Assembly (NCBI GenBank): GCA_024681875.1
Contig: JAILAA010000086.1
Coordinates: 1-44,078, forward strand
From: Prevotella sp.
GTDB lineage: Bacteria; Bacteroidota; Bacteroidia; Bacteroidales; Bacteroidaceae
Direction of reading: 5' to 3'
DNA: 44,078 bases
Positions 1 through 9,104 of this stretch are shown in pieces; position 1 is the first letter of the stretch, and each line of letters starts with the position of its first letter. A program made the translations under genes and the position numbers. The notes under the pieces were generated by a model, which worked only from the letters and a program-made list of their open reading frames with translations, made no database searches and had not been told where the DNA came from.

Positions 1-332
1 TCCCAGTTGTTGGTGTTAGACTCTGTTGTACCAGCAGAGTTAGCGGTATAGCCAACGAGATAGTTGTCGAATACTACGGTTGTAGAAGGGGAGTTTGTTT
101 GCTCAGTACCTTTGGTACCTTCCACCACGAACATACCACCGAGCATATCGGCAGCAGTAGCACCTACCCATTCATTTGCACGGGTCATGTTCGGCAGCCT
201 GAAGTTGAAGTTGATGGCTCCTGTTGTCTCTTGGACACCATTGGGACTCAGATCGCCCACAAAGGTATCATCGCTGCAGCTTGCGAGGGTCAAACCTCCG
301 AGGACTGCGAGGAAAAAATACTTTGTTTTCAT
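1..332 (-). CDS. Fimbrillin-like lipoprotein, partial (C-terminus beyond left edge)
   Basis: The first 110 codons of a gene reading leftward out of the window. It starts with ATG at 330-332. The N-terminus is a lipoprotein signal with lipobox LASC and Cys near residue 19, followed by an acidic SDD stretch, so the product should be a lipidated envelope protein. The mature part (about 90 residues visible) contains TRANEW and a VFDNYLVGYTAN segment of the kind I associate with fimbrillin/Mfa1-like subunits of Bacteroidales. That likeness is from memory and no catalytic motif is visible. It lies downstream, on the same strand, of the DUF3575 and DUF5119 genes, which usually accompany fimbrial subunits; this supports the call. 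A separate gene (458-2053) sits between it and them. No TAnnTTTG box was found in the 125-bp leader. Lipoprotein: confident. Fimbrial subunit: moderate. Confidence 0.6.
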   Translation of the reverse strand, partial: MKTKYFFLAVLGGLTLASCSDDTFVGDLSPNGVQETTGAINFNFRLPNMTRANEWVGATAADMLGGMFVVEGTKGTEQTNSPSTTVVFDNYLVGYTANSAGTTESNTNNW

Positions 333-413
333 AATTGTAAAAAATTAAATAAGTAAATAAAAAGAGTTAATTAAAAATGTTATTCATTATTTTGTAATGA
401 GGGTTTCAATTTG

Positions 414-476
414 GTTTCAAGTTTCAAGATTCAAGTTACATGTTCAATGTTCAATGTTCAATGCTCAATGTTCCAC
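414..476. repeat. Heptamer tandem array at the 3' end of the ATPase gene
   Basis: Nine consecutive 7-bp units in exact phase, mostly GTTCAAT or GTTTCAA with variants GATTCAA, GTTACAT and GCTCAAT. The array contains the stop codon (458-460) and last codons of the ATPase-nuclease gene. The first three units (414-434) are repeated exactly at 2055-2075, on the other side of that gene. Confidence 0.9.
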
Positions 477-2053
477 TCCTCGATGGTGCCGGTTTTGCTA
501 CTGAACGTAGCACCTATTTTATATAATGTACGCGTGTCAACGTCGTAGGGGCGGGCGTAGCCGCGGTCGTTAATCTGCTGTAGGGCCTCCTGCGCTGTTC
601 CGTCGAGCTTGAACTCGAAAACATAGACATACTTCGGCGTCTCTATGATGCAGTCGGCTCGGCCCTCTGAGAGCTGCTTCTCCGTGTAGACGGTATAGCA
701 GGAGATGAGGCGAAGGATGAGGTAGAACGTGTAGTGGAAATACAGCTCACGGTCTTTCTGGTCCTTCTTCGGCCGCATCGAGTAGGGCGTCTCGGCCAGG
801 AAACTGGTGAAGAGGCGGCGCACCAGGTCGACGTCGGCTTCGCGTAAAGCACGGACAATCTTTTGCATCCATGAGGAGGCGCGGCCGTTCAGTTGGAGGT
901 AATCGTTGGCCAATAAGGTCATGACCCCCTGTTTCACCTCGTTATTGGGATAGTCGAGGCGATACATCTCAAACTCCGGGTCATAGCCCTTAACGGTAAG
1001 GTAGCCCGCCTGGAAGATCATGGGCAGTGGCTTTGCGGAATCGGCCTTGTAATTTAGGAACTCATCCAGCATGTGCTCACCGGTGGTGAACGACATGATG
1101 TCTTCCTGGCTATTGCCCAACAAACGAACCAGGTATGTGGGAGTGCCGGAGGCAAACCAATAATCCTTCATGTCGAGCTTTGCGAAGGCGTTGAGGATGC
1201 TGAAGGGGTTGTAGACGTCTATCATGCGTTTACTGAAGTGGTATCCGTCGTAGCGCCGCTTCAGAAGTTCCTTTGTATCTTCCTCGCTCTTTCCTGTTGT
1301 TTCGGCCAGTTCGGCGATGCCTTCTGCAAATACGGTGTGCAGTTCCTGCTCGGTGATGCCCAGCAGGGTGTCATAGCGGTTGTCGAGCGAGATGTCGTCG
1401 GGCTGGTTAAAGCCGCTGAACATCGTTATCTGTGAGAACTTGGTGACGCCTGTGAGCATGACGAAGCGCAGGTGGTCGTCGGCAGCCTTGAACACGGAGA
1501 AGAAGGTCTTCAGCAACTCGCGGTTGGCATCCAGCTGCTGCTCGCTGGCCGGGTTGTCGGTGCCTAAGAGGTCGAGCAGGGGCTTGTCGTACTCGTCGAT
1601 GAGCACCACGACGCGTTTGCCGGTTATCTGGTGGAGTTTCTCTAAGAGGTAATTGAAGCGCAGCGCCACCAAATCCTTCACGTCGATGTCGCTGTCGAGC
1701 GATAGCGGCTCTATGGCGTAGCGTTTCTCTGCCTTCTCTATGATTGCCCGGATGTTAGCCCTTAGTGCATTAGCGTTGTACGCCTCGATACCATTGAAGT
1801 CGAAGGTGATGACGGGATAGTTTGTCCACTCCTGTTCGAGGTCCATGATCTTCAGGCCCTCGAAGAGGTCGCGGCGGCCCTCGAAGTAGTATTTCAAGGT
1901 GCTCATGAGCAGGCTCTTGCCGAAGCGGCGGGGACGGGCAAGGAAGTATATGTGGCCTTCGGCCAACTTGTAAACCAAGTCGGTCTTGTCCACATAGACG
2001 TAGCCGTCTCTGCGGATGGTTTCAAAGCTCTGTATGCCTATCGGGTACTTCAT
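458..2053 (-). CDS. AAA-ATPase-like protein with C-terminal PD-(D/E)XK nuclease domain
   Basis: 531 residues, with the architecture of the large Bacteroidales family that joins an AAA-ATPase-like N-terminal half to a PDDEXK_9-type nuclease-like end. Visible motifs are a Walker A variant RPRRFGKS (about 40-47), Walker B VVLIDEYD (about 149-155), and a nuclease-like core GRAD (Asp467) then FEFK (Glu480, Lys482) with a following QxxxQI-like helix. Its role is unknown. Such genes occur in many copies per genome and have been suspected to be mobile or defence-related. An in-frame TTG lies five codons upstream at 2066-2068, but it falls inside a tandem repeat; ATG at 2051-2053 begins the conserved MKYPIG motif and is preferred. 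The stop codon and last residues lie inside a heptamer repeat. The gene interrupts a fimbrial gene set and is bracketed by a 21-bp direct repeat. Confidence 0.88.
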   Translation of the reverse strand: MKYPIGIQSFETIRRDGYVYVDKTDLVYKLAEGHIYFLARPRRFGKSLLMSTLKYYFEGRRDLFEGLKIMDLEQEWTNYPVITFDFNGIEAYNANALRANIRAIIEKAEKRYAIEPLSLDSDIDVKDLVALRFNYLLEKLHQITGKRVVVLIDEYDKPLLDLLGTDNPASEQQLDANRELLKTFFSVFKAADDHLRFVMLTGVTKFSQITMFSGFNQPDDISLDNRYDTLLGITEQELHTVFAEGIAELAETTGKSEEDTKELLKRRYDGYHFSKRMIDVYNPFSILNAFAKLDMKDYWFASGTPTYLVRLLGNSQEDIMSFTTGEHMLDEFLNYKADSAKPLPMIFQAGYLTVKGYDPEFEMYRLDYPNNEVKQGVMTLLANDYLQLNGRASSWMQKIVRALREADVDLVRRLFTSFLAETPYSMRPKKDQKDRELYFHYTFYLILRLISCYTVYTEKQLSEGRADCIIETPKYVYVFEFKLDGTAQEALQQINDRGYARPYDVDTRTLYKIGATFSSKTGTIEEWNIEH

Positions 2054-2054
2054 C

Positions 2055-2082
2055 GTTTCAAGTTTCAAGATTCAACGTGCAA
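2055..2082. repeat. Heptamer array at the 5' end of the ATPase gene, holding the 21-bp direct repeat
   Basis: Units GTTTCAA, GTTTCAA and GATTCAA at 2055-2075 are identical to 414-434, then decay at 2076-2082. The array ends one base before the ATG of the ATPase gene (2051-2053). It contains an in-frame TTG that would extend the protein by five repeat-encoded residues. Confidence 0.88.
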
Positions 2083-2107
2083 TTGTTAGACGTGAATGTC
2101 CGTGAAT

Positions 2108-2155
2108 GTTTCAACTTTTCAACTTTTCAATTTTTCAATTTTTCAACTTTTAATT
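2108..2155. repeat. Octamer tandem array between the DUF5119 and ATPase genes
   Basis: Six consecutive 8-bp units, TTTTCAAC or TTTTCAAT with end variants GTTTCAAC and TTTTAATT. The last unit touches the TAA stop codon of the DUF5119 gene at 2155-2157, so the array starts exactly where coding ends. It is related in sequence to the heptamers at 2055-2075 but has an extra T per unit. Confidence 0.88.
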
Positions 2156-3366
2156 TACATCTCAATTACGTGTGTCACGGAGTCGGGGGGTAGCACCACG
2201 GCGTCGAAGCCGGAGCCGCCGGAGCGCGTGGGTATCGGGACGGTGTCGACGTTGAGCTCTACGGTGATGACACCGCCTTTGTAGCGGCTGCGCACCTGTT
2301 CTGTGACGTCGAAGACGAAGGTGCTGTCCATACCGTTGTTGAACTGCATCGTCACGTCCATATAGTGATGGTGGGGCTCCTTCACCTCGTCGGCACGGAC
2401 AATGTCGTTGGCCTTGAGGTTGCAGATGCCGAAGGTCATCACGCGTCCGCCCACGATGTCGACATATTCTGTGCCTATGGGCACATCCTCGGTCCTGGTG
2501 CCGAAGGCCACCAGCGGGATGTTGCGCTTCATGCGGGTGTTGTAGTGTACGGTGATGGCGTCGCTGCCGCTCTGTCCTGTGTTCAGGTTGGTGGAGCGTG
2601 CCAGACCGGAGAATGAGGCAGTGCCGTCGATGGAGGTGATGCGTCCTTTGTTGTTGTGCAGGATGACCTGCGTCAGATAGATATAGGTGATGGGGCGCAG
2701 CAGCATGTGCAGCTCCTTTATCCACACCTTGCGGTCGGCGTCGTAGACGAAGCCCTCGAGGTTGCGGTTGATGTCGATGGCCTGTTCATAGGCGCTGAAG
2801 AGCGGCTCGGGCTCGTAGAAGGAGTGGGTATAGCGCGGCGCCTGATAGCGTGACACGTGCATGGTGGGGTTGGTGTAGGCGATGACGCTGTCGAGCGACA
2901 ACTTCTCGTCGAAGATCAGGCTCTGCACGCCGTCGAGTGTGGTGATCTGGTTCCAGGCCAAGATATCCCAGTAGCCCCAGTTGTAGCGGCCCACGAATCG
3001 TCTGCCCTCCACCGTGTTGCTGATGGCGCCGGTGTGTGGGGCGTAGGGGGTGCTGGCGGTGTAATAGCGTCGGAGCTCGAACACCTTGGGCATGGTGTAG
3101 CCCAGCTCGCCGAAGCGCTCGCGGTCGGTTTCGTCCCAGCCGTAGTACCAGTCGGCACGCCAGTTGTAGTCGATGCCGAGGTCGGTCTCGTATTCCCAGT
3201 AAACGTCGAGGTTGAGGTCGATGATGGGCAGCTCAGACTCCACCTCCTGTGCATCGTAGAGGTAGAGAGGGGGCTCGGGAGAGCAGGCCTGTGAAGTAAG
3301 AAGTAAGATGTAAGATGTAAGAAGCAAGAGTGCAAAGGAGGCACGGCGGAGGAATCTGTTATTCAT
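2155..3366 (-). CDS. DUF5119-type lipoprotein of a fimbrial operon
   Basis: 403 residues. The N-terminus is a lipoprotein signal with Cys28 in the lipobox SQAC, then SPEPPLYLYD. The mature part carries the aromatic, Trp-rich features I recognise as DUF5119 (DVYWEYETDLGIDYNWRADW, then RRFVGRYNWGYWDILAWNQI), usually found beside DUF3575/DUF3868 and fimbrillin genes. It is probably an outer-membrane-anchored accessory or anchor protein for fimbriae; this is inferred from context. Its ATG (3364-3366) overlaps the stop of the upstream DUF3575 gene by 8 bp, pointing to translational coupling. The hydrophobic core of the signal peptide is encoded by five 7-bp tandem repeats (3293-3327), which give the self-similar LLLLTSYILLLTS. 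Changing one unit would shift the frame. Confidence 0.78.
   Translation of the reverse strand: MNNRFLRRASFALLLLTSYILLLTSQACSPEPPLYLYDAQEVESELPIIDLNLDVYWEYETDLGIDYNWRADWYYGWDETDRERFGELGYTMPKVFELRRYYTASTPYAPHTGAISNTVEGRRFVGRYNWGYWDILAWNQITTLDGVQSLIFDEKLSLDSVIAYTNPTMHVSRYQAPRYTHSFYEPEPLFSAYEQAIDINRNLEGFVYDADRKVWIKELHMLLRPITYIYLTQVILHNNKGRITSIDGTASFSGLARSTNLNTGQSGSDAITVHYNTRMKRNIPLVAFGTRTEDVPIGTEYVDIVGGRVMTFGICNLKANDIVRADEVKEPHHHYMDVTMQFNNGMDSTFVFDVTEQVRSRYKGGVITVELNVDTVPIPTRSGGSGFDAVVLPPDSVTHVIEM
3293..3327. repeat. Heptamer array encoding the DUF5119 signal-peptide core
   Basis: Five units in exact 7-bp phase: GAAGTAA twice, GATGTAA twice, then GAAGCAA. On the coding (minus) strand they encode the hydrophobic stretch around residues 14-25 of the lipoprotein signal peptide, just before Cys28. 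Confidence 0.9.
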
Positions 3367-4924
3367 AGTCGGCCCTCCTTTCTTGTGCTGGGGCCATAGG
3401 GGCCTCTGAGATGATGACTGTCTCGTGATTTCTGAAGCTGACGCCGCGCTTCTGAATGCGGCGGTAGAGCAGGTCGTAGCTGAGTGTGATGCCGATGCGC
3501 GTGGGACCTATCCAGTTCCAACGGTACTGGCGTTTCTTGAAGAGCTCAGGCTTCCGCGTCCACTTGTAGTAGTAGAGGTTGTCGTGGTAGGCAGGGTTGA
3601 CGGGGTTCTCGTACTGGTACGGGTCGTATTTGCAGCGGAAGAAGCCGGCCTGCACGCCCAGCTCGAGGCGCCAGTGGCCTTTCTTGGAGATGGGTATGAC
3701 GTAGCCGAGGCCGAGACCTGCTCCTGCGCCTTCGCCCACCCATCCGCGGTTGGCGTCGAAGCAGATGCCGAAGATGCCAGCATGGGCGTAGGCCTGCAGG
3801 TAGAAACCTGCGAAGGCGGGGCGGGTGGGGGCTCCGGGGGTTCCGGATGCTCCGGATGTTCTGGGATTTCCGGTATTTCCGGGATTTCCGGGATTTCCGG
3901 GGCGGAAATAGTAGCGCGTCTCCACCTGGTAGTTGCGCAGCTGGAAGAACTTGTGCTCGTCGTAGTGCTGCCACCAGGGCATGTCGAAGGAGGCACCGAA
4001 GGTGAAGTGTCCGCTCTTGGGGTAATACTCCAGGGCCACGTTGGGTATGGGGCACCAGCGGTCGTAGCCGGGCATGTAGGCACCATCAAGCAGCAGGTTG
4101 GTCTTTATGGCGAGCATCTCGCGGCGGGGGAGGATGATGGCGGTATCCTGTGATGCTGTCACTTCCGGAATTTCCGGGGCTTCCGGGATTTCTGGAACTT
4201 CCGGTGTCTCCGGGATGATGGGCTTTTCAGCCTCGGCCACCTTCACCTTGCGCAGCACCATGACGAAGCGGGCGGTGCGCAGCTGGGGGAAATAGGTGCG
4301 CAGCAGGCGCAGCCACAGCTGGCCGTTACGCACGGCGCGCATCTTGTTCTTCAGCGTCTGCAGGTCGTTGCCGTACTGTGTGTAGAGGTCGCGTACTGTG
4401 GCATAGTCGCTGTCCTGTGCGCGCTGCATCATCAGGCAGAGTGAGGCGTAGTCCTCAATCTCTGTGTCGATGGTCAGCAGGCTGTCGGCCACGTGGTAGG
4501 TCATGCGCTGCGTCACGTAGTCGTAGAGGGTCTGCACGCGGCGCTGGCCCAGGACGCTGTTGAAGGACACGGGGCCTTCGGGCGACGCTGTTCCGCGGAA
4601 CACCATCTTCACCAGTTCCAGACTGTCGAGGTTGAGCTGCGGGATGACACGCTGCTCCAGCTCGTTCAACAGGCTGCTGCCCAGCGGCAGGTCCCACTTG
4701 TTGACGGGAAAGACCACGCAGGCGGCCTGGTCGAAAAACTCCTCGGCGGTGAGCTCGGGCAGGGGATCGTCGTTGTCGATGATGATGACGTAGGGATAGG
4801 GCTTGTAGTAGGTGGTGTCATTGAGATACGGCATTGCTAACATACGCGTGGGCGCATATAAAAAAAGCCCAAGCAAAAACGCTATGACGAAGTGTCTGTG
4901 TGCGTATGTCAATAATTGATTCAC
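3359..4924 (-). CDS. DUF3575-type outer-membrane protein with an OmpA-like N-terminal part
   Basis: 521 residues with an N-terminal signal peptide (hydrophobic VIAFLLGLFLYA). Residues about 40-215 contain an OmpA-like stretch (VFRGTASPEG, then NSVLGQRRVQTLYDYV). Residues about 270-500 look like a small beta-barrel of the DUF3575 type (LAIKTNLLLDGAYMPGYD, then VALEYYPKSGHFTFGASFD). Such proteins accompany DUF5119 and fimbrillin genes and probably form an outer-membrane base; the exact role is unproven. The start is GTG at 4922-4924: no in-frame ATG lies just upstream, and a promoter-like site sits about 35 bp away. Two tracts are encoded by the same 9-bp DNA repeat in different frames: a Pro-Glu-x linker (repeat 4161-4214) and a collagen-like Asn-Pro-Gly loop (repeat 3832-3903). 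First gene of the minus-strand operon. Confidence 0.78.
   Translation of the reverse strand: MNQLLTYAHRHFVIAFLLGLFLYAPTRMLAMPYLNDTTYYKPYPYVIIIDNDDPLPELTAEEFFDQAACVVFPVNKWDLPLGSSLLNELEQRVIPQLNLDSLELVKMVFRGTASPEGPVSFNSVLGQRRVQTLYDYVTQRMTYHVADSLLTIDTEIEDYASLCLMMQRAQDSDYATVRDLYTQYGNDLQTLKNKMRAVRNGQLWLRLLRTYFPQLRTARFVMVLRKVKVAEAEKPIIPETPEVPEIPEAPEIPEVTASQDTAIILPRREMLAIKTNLLLDGAYMPGYDRWCPIPNVALEYYPKSGHFTFGASFDMPWWQHYDEHKFFQLRNYQVETRYYFRPGNPGNPGNTGNPRTSGASGTPGAPTRPAFAGFYLQAYAHAGIFGICFDANRGWVGEGAGAGLGLGYVIPISKKGHWRLELGVQAGFFRCKYDPYQYENPVNPAYHDNLYYYKWTRKPELFKKRQYRWNWIGPTRIGITLSYDLLYRRIQKRGVSFRNHETVIISEAPMAPAQERRADYE
3832..3903. repeat. 9-bp tandem array, copy A (read as Asn-Pro-Gly)
   Basis: Eight 9-bp units, consensus TTCCGGGAT on the plus strand (ATCCCGGAA on the coding strand), with variants such as TTCCGGATG. 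In the DUF3575 gene the frame gives Asn-Pro-Gly and degenerate xSG/xPG triplets. It is placed between two predicted barrel strands, so it probably forms a loop. Confidence 0.9.
4161..4214. repeat. 9-bp tandem array, copy B (read as Pro-Glu-x)
   Basis: Six 9-bp units of the same family as 3832-3903 (consensus ATTTCCGGG, the same word rotated). Here the frame gives Pro-Glu-Ile/Val/Ala/Thr repeats in the linker between the OmpA-like part and the barrel. The same DNA word is thus read in two frames within one gene. Confidence 0.9.
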
Positions 4925-4958
4925 CTTACTTTTTGCCTTTTTCTTATTTATTAAAGAG

Positions 4959-4990
4959 CAAAATTAGGAAAAATAAACGAATCTTGCAAG
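4959..4990 (-). promoter_or_regulatory. Promoter of the fimbrial-type operon
   Basis: Read on the minus strand, 4966-4959 is TAATTTTG, matching the Bacteroidetes -7 box TAnnTTTG. A TTG lies about 20 bp upstream at 4989-4987, matching the -33 element. Transcription would start near 4952, about 28 bp before the GTG start at 4924. Confidence 0.6.
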
Positions 4991-5079
4991 TTTTTGTTGA
5001 ACTTTTTTCCTTTTTCGGGGCATTTTTTATGCGCGTGTTATTAAAAAATAATAGAAAAAGGCCTTTTTTCAGGTCCAAT

Positions 5080-5140
5080 CACGACGCAGTTTATAGACCA
5101 CGTCGCGGTTTATAAAAACCATGTCGCGGTCTATAAAAAT
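5080..5140. repeat. Three tandem ~21-bp repeats upstream of the fimbrial promoter
   Basis: Three head-to-tail copies at 5080-5098, 5099-5119 and 5120-5140, sharing GTCGCGGTTTATAAAAAC-like sequence (first copy 19 bp and diverged). They lie in the 255-bp spacer between phoH and the fimbrial-type operon, about 90-180 bp upstream of the promoter. No gene or clear hairpin was seen. Role unknown. Confidence 0.8.
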
Positions 5141-5179
5141 TTACGTTAAAATTGAGTGAAAGTGGCGCGTTTTTATGCT

Positions 5180-6123
5180 CTAATCCTGCTTGCTTCTGTC
5201 CAGTTCGTCATAGGCGTTGACGATGCGGGTGACGAGCTTATGCCTGACGATGTCCTTCTGTGTGAGGTTTACCACGCCGATGCCCTCGATGCCCGACAGG
5301 ATGTGCAGGGCCTCTATCAGGCCGCTTTTCTGCGAGTGGGGCAGGTCTATCTGCGATGTGTCGCCAGTGATGACCATCTTCGTGTTCCATCCCATGCGGG
5401 TGAGGAACATCCTGAGCTGGGCCGGCGTGGTGTTCTGTGCCTCGTCGAGGATGACGACGGCGTCGCTCAGCGTGCGTCCTCGCATAAAAGCCAGCGGCGC
5501 AATCTGGATAACGTGTTTCTCCATCATATCCTGCAGTTTCACCTGCGGCAGCATGTCCTCCAAAGCGTCGTAGAGCGGCTGCAGATAGGGGTCAATCTTG
5601 TCCTTCATGTCGCCTGGCAGAAAACCTAGTTTTTCGCCCGCCTCGACGGCTGGTCTGGAAAGGATAATCTTCTTTGCGGTCTTCTCTTTTAATGCCTTGA
5701 CAGCCAATGCGATGGATAGGTAAGTCTTTCCCGTTCCTGCAGGGCCTACGGCGAACACCATGTCGTTGTCGTGAAAGGCGTCGATAAGGTGCTGTTGGTT
5801 GGTCGTGCGCGCCTTGATGGGGCGTCCGCTGGTGCTGTAGCACACCACGTCGTCGGGCACGTCATCGTTGAGTCGTTTGCCGCGTGTGATGTCGAGGATA
5901 TCCTCCTCTTTCAAGGCATTGAACTTCAGCACATGCTGGCGCATTTTCTCCACAGCCTCCTCGAAGGCGGCCAGCTGCGCCTCGTCGCCCAGGATGCGCA
6001 GGACATTGTCGCGAGCCACGATGCGTAGCTTGGGGTAGAGTGCCTTGAGCATCTGCAAGTGGGCGTTGCCTACGCCGTAGAAGATGACGGGGTCGATGTC
6101 TTCTAGAACAATGTGTTTCTCTG

Positions 6124-6127
<4 letters not shown>
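5180..6127 (-). CDS. phoH: PhoH-family ATPase
   Basis: 315 residues, the usual length for the PhoH/PhoL family of cytoplasmic ATPases implicated in RNA metabolism and stress. Walker A GPAGTGKT is at 128-135, Walker B VVILDEAQN at 224-232, and the family signatures LSRPAVEAGEKLGFLPGD and ITGDTSQIDLP are intact. An N-terminal KH-like region of about 100 residues precedes the ATPase domain. The start is TTG at 6125-6127: no ATG is available, because an in-frame TAA lies only five codons upstream. The TTG overlaps the clpC stop as TTGA, so phoH is probably translated by coupling after clpC in one operon. The biochemical substrate of bacterial PhoH is not settled. Confidence 0.93.
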
Positions 6128-8748
<2,621 letters not shown>

Positions 8749-8818
8749 CGGTTTCTTCAATGCTTTCGTAAAAGTTACAGCAAACGGCGTGCCAATGCCA
8801 ATGGGACATAGGGTGCTG

Positions 8819-8863
8819 ATAGGGCTAATGAGGCTAATGAGGCCAATGGTGTCAACGGGGTGA
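8819..8863. repeat. 9-bp tandem array upstream of clpC
   Basis: Five 9-bp units beginning ATAGGGCTA, ATGAGGCTA and ATGAGGCCA, then degenerating to ATGGTGTCA and ACGGGGTGA. The array lies 71-115 bp upstream of the clpC start and creates the spurious N-terminal extension of that frame (an ISLISPIS-type peptide). Confidence 0.85.
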
Positions 8864-9029
8864 ATAGGGGCGGGTGCAGGTTGGCTTTTGATGGATTTTT
8901 GGGAGATAAAAAGGGCTTTTATGTGCCTGTTGAGACAAATTGAAAAGAAAATGAAACAAATTTGAAAGCTTTTCAACGTACAGAAAAGCCTTTCTTACAT
9001 ATTATAATGCCATACACGCGTAGATTGTG

Positions 9030-9037
9030 TACCTTTG
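9030..9037 (+). promoter_or_regulatory. -7 box of the fasciclin/SusCD operon
   Basis: TACCTTTG matches the Bacteroidetes -7 consensus TAnnTTTG and sits 67 bp before the ATG at 9105. No convincing -33 TTTG was seen at the expected 19-21 bp upstream, which would fit a promoter needing an activator such as the downstream HTCS (inference). Confidence 0.6.
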
Positions 9038-9104
9038 CAGTCAAATTCCTTACTACGCAAAGAAAGTTAAAACAAACATAATTAAAACAAAATTCTAACA
9101 AAGT

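Larger units (their letters stand above)
8749..9104. other. Divergent intergenic region between clpC and the fasciclin/SusCD operon
   Basis: 356 bp without a gene. The part nearest clpC holds GCCAATG-type words and a 9-bp tandem array (8819-8863). An A/T-rich stretch follows, then a TAnnTTTG box for the plus-strand operon (9030-9037). No exact minus-strand TAnnTTTG was found for clpC. Confidence 0.8.

Noticed and set aside
64..356. Two plus-strand small frames at the left end
   Set aside because: They lie opposite a lipoprotein gene with a proper lipobox on the minus strand.
2654..4840. Several open frames opposite or alongside the DUF5119 and DUF3575 genes
   Set aside because: High-GC shadow frames without signal or domain; the minus-strand genes have clear features and overlap as an operon.
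8749..8976. 76-residue N-terminal extension of ClpC
   Set aside because: It is encoded partly by the 9-bp array at 8819-8863 and precedes the conserved MTSQFSPKVSEIL start; no homologous extension is known to me.
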